From Amphibalanus amphitrite (lineage: Eukaryota > Arthropoda > Thecostraca > Balanomorpha > Balanidae): a stretch of 64,000 nt of DNA. A program made the position numbers and the translations under genes. Of the stretch, positions 62,594 to 64,000 are shown piece after piece (position 1 is the first letter of the stretch; every line of letters starts with the position of its first letter). Under the pieces are notes generated by a model. It did not search any database, was not told where the DNA came from, and saw nothing but the letters and a program-made list of their open reading frames with translations. The stretch spans positions 1 to 64,000 of the forward strand of contig NW_024881563.1 of NCBI RefSeq assembly GCF_019059575.1, written 5' to 3'.

Positions 62594-64000
62594 CCACGAG
62601 GGACGTCTCACTCCTAAAATGATGCGGCGGTTTCTACGGAACATTTCTCATAAAACTTGCTTCCCACGAGTGACACCTCTCACAGTGACATATATGTTCA
62701 AAAAATATGAAACTTCCAACTCCCTACGAGGGACTTCTCTCACCATTAGGTGCACATATTTACAAAATGTAACACTCCTCTCCCCACGAGGGACGTCTCA
62801 CACATCAAAATCTGAATCTCTAACTCCCTACTTCACTTGAAAGTGAGGCGGCGGTTTCCACGTCCAAACTCCTCGGGCACATCGTCATAGTTCAGAGCTA
62901 TGTCACGGTTCAGGTAAAGAAGTGCCAAGCCGTTAAGACGATGCTGTGACATGGTGGATCGGAGATAGTTCTTTAAGTACTTAAGGGCGCTGAAACACCG
63001 CTCATTGGTCGCAGTGGTTACAGGCAGCGTAGCATATATGTGTAGCAGTTTCTTCATGCACGGAAATGTGCCCATCGTTTCCGCCTCGCTCATGGCACTT
63101 AGAACGTTGTCCGGCCGCTCCTCCTCCGCCGCATTGCCCCAGAATTCCTGCCAGCGAAGGAATTCGGCGTGCACTTCATTCATGCTGGCATCCATGAAGG
63201 GGTTGTAGTGCGTCACTCCATCCTGGGCGTCGGCGAAGCTGCGGCCTACACAGACTGAAGGCAGCAGGGAGCACAGCAGGACTCCCCTTGATCGATGAGA
63301 CTTGAATCGCTCACGGAGTTGGTGCAGGCACGTATCTACGAAGGGCAGAAAGACTGATCTCCTGAAGTACTCGCGGGCGTCATTGGCCGGCGGATTCGAG
63401 CGATGTGTCTGTTTGCCAGTCCGTCTCGGTAGTTTCAAGTTTGACGCCATCCTCTGTTTCTTCATTGATGAGATCGAAGAGTTTGTCGTATGTGTCGCCG
63501 TCTCTCATCGACTGAAGCACTTCCATGCAGCTGTCGACGCTGCGGACAGCCTGCAGCAGGTCTTGATTCATCGTCTGCAGTTTGACCGAGAGCGGTTTTG
63601 TGACGCTGAGAACTTTGCAGGTGATCTCAAGACAGAGGCGGAACGTGGGTGAGACGACAGAGTCCAGCGTACTATAATAATAAAATAACTTTATCATCAA
63701 GCTATAAGATTAGGAACATGGCCATGGGAGCTATTCAGAGACTAGAGCTGCAGCATTTCTACATATCCCATAACTGACACCATACTCATGAAGTCGGAGG
63801 GCGCCTTCTGACCAGAAGCACGCCAGTGAGCCGGGAGGGCGCCCTCTGATCAGAAGCACGTCAGTGTGTCGGTGGGGCGACCTCTGATAACAAGTACCTC
63901 ACCGGTGAGTCGGAAGGGCGCCTTACGATCAGAAGCACGTCAGTGGGTCAGGAGGGAGCCTTACGATCAGAAGCACGCCGGTGAGTGGAGAGGGCGCCTT
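62594..64000. repeat. 2,811-bp tandem duplication, copy 2 (cut by window edge)
   Basis: The second copy starts within CTGCCACGAGGG and runs to the window end, corresponding to 59783-61189. Confidence 0.93.
62833..63700 (-). pseudogene. hAT transposase fragment, copy 2
   Basis: Same sequence as 60022-60889 shifted by 2,811 bp, including the same frameshift, so the duplication happened after the gene decayed (or is an assembly artefact). Confidence 0.85.

Larger units (their letters stand above)
59151..64000. mobile_element. hAT-type element, left part (continues past the window)
   Basis: It starts with CAGTGGCGTACCCAGGAATT at 59151, a hAT-type end closely related to the ends of 19952-28770. 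AGGGCGCC-containing subterminal words follow (59,198-59,245: three in 45 bp). Inside are transposase remnants on the minus strand and large AGGGCGCC/GGGGCGCC arrays. A 2,811-bp part is tandemly duplicated. The right end and TSD partner lie outside the window. Confidence 0.7.

Overview
The window is a repeat-dense stretch of an animal nuclear genome, most likely an invertebrate and probably an arthropod. That placement is inferred from the mix of elements: a Ty3/gypsy element, an I-group non-LTR retrotransposon with RNase H, a mariner, many hAT-type elements, Helitrons and degenerate CCTAA-type telomere-like repeat. I find no intact host gene, no bacterial or organellar sequence, no rRNA genes and no CRISPR. 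Nearly every real coding signal belongs to a broken transposable element (TE), and most elements sit inside one another. The window is best read as a stack of insertions, and at many junctions the target-site duplication (TSD) and the interrupted reading frame prove the order.

Layout. (1) 1-13,113: one Ty3/gypsy element on +, entering from the left edge (gag zinc knuckles, protease, RT, RNase H, DD35E integrase, candidate 3' LTR). It is cut by six insertions: 203-1778, 2375-6863, 7313-8879, 9291-9803, 9954-10597 and 11871-12107. (2) 13,114-19,943: a hAT terminus, TTAA-flanked element B, a dispersed 260-bp repeat, a GC-rich repeat block, a hAT with 8-bp TSD (16381-18299) enclosing TTAA element C, TTAA element D1, and short-unit repeats. 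(3) 19,952-28,770: an 8.8-kb hAT with perfect 8-bp TSD. It carries TTAA element E (itself split by F), an RNase H fragment, a possible captured host-gene fragment and a 1.2-kb array of a GGGGGCCTCC motif. (4) 29,045-33,200: GC-rich repeats with tRNA-like (pol III) segments and local duplications. (5) 34,062-49,335: one RNase H-bearing non-LTR element on the minus strand. It is cut by a 3.9-kb element, a complete 1.32-kb mariner and a 4.4-kb TA-flanked element, and is abutted upstream by four Helitrons joined end to end without a spacer (49,365-54,536). (6) 54,537-59,150: mostly unrecognised, with a second copy of a 390-bp repeat and TTAA element H. (7) 59,151-64,000: the left part of another hAT with transposase remnants and GGCGCC arrays, in which a 2,811-bp segment is tandemly duplicated almost without change up to the window edge.

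Two patterns run across the window. First, about ten 0.9-1.2-kb TTAA-type elements carry near each end a hairpin of a G-run and a C-run around a short core. The core agrees, as reverse complement, between the two ends of one element but differs from family to family. Second, both these elements and the Helitrons are crowded with AGGTCA/TGACCT, the nuclear-receptor half-site. The genes do not form a host pathway; the interactions visible here are between mobile elements.
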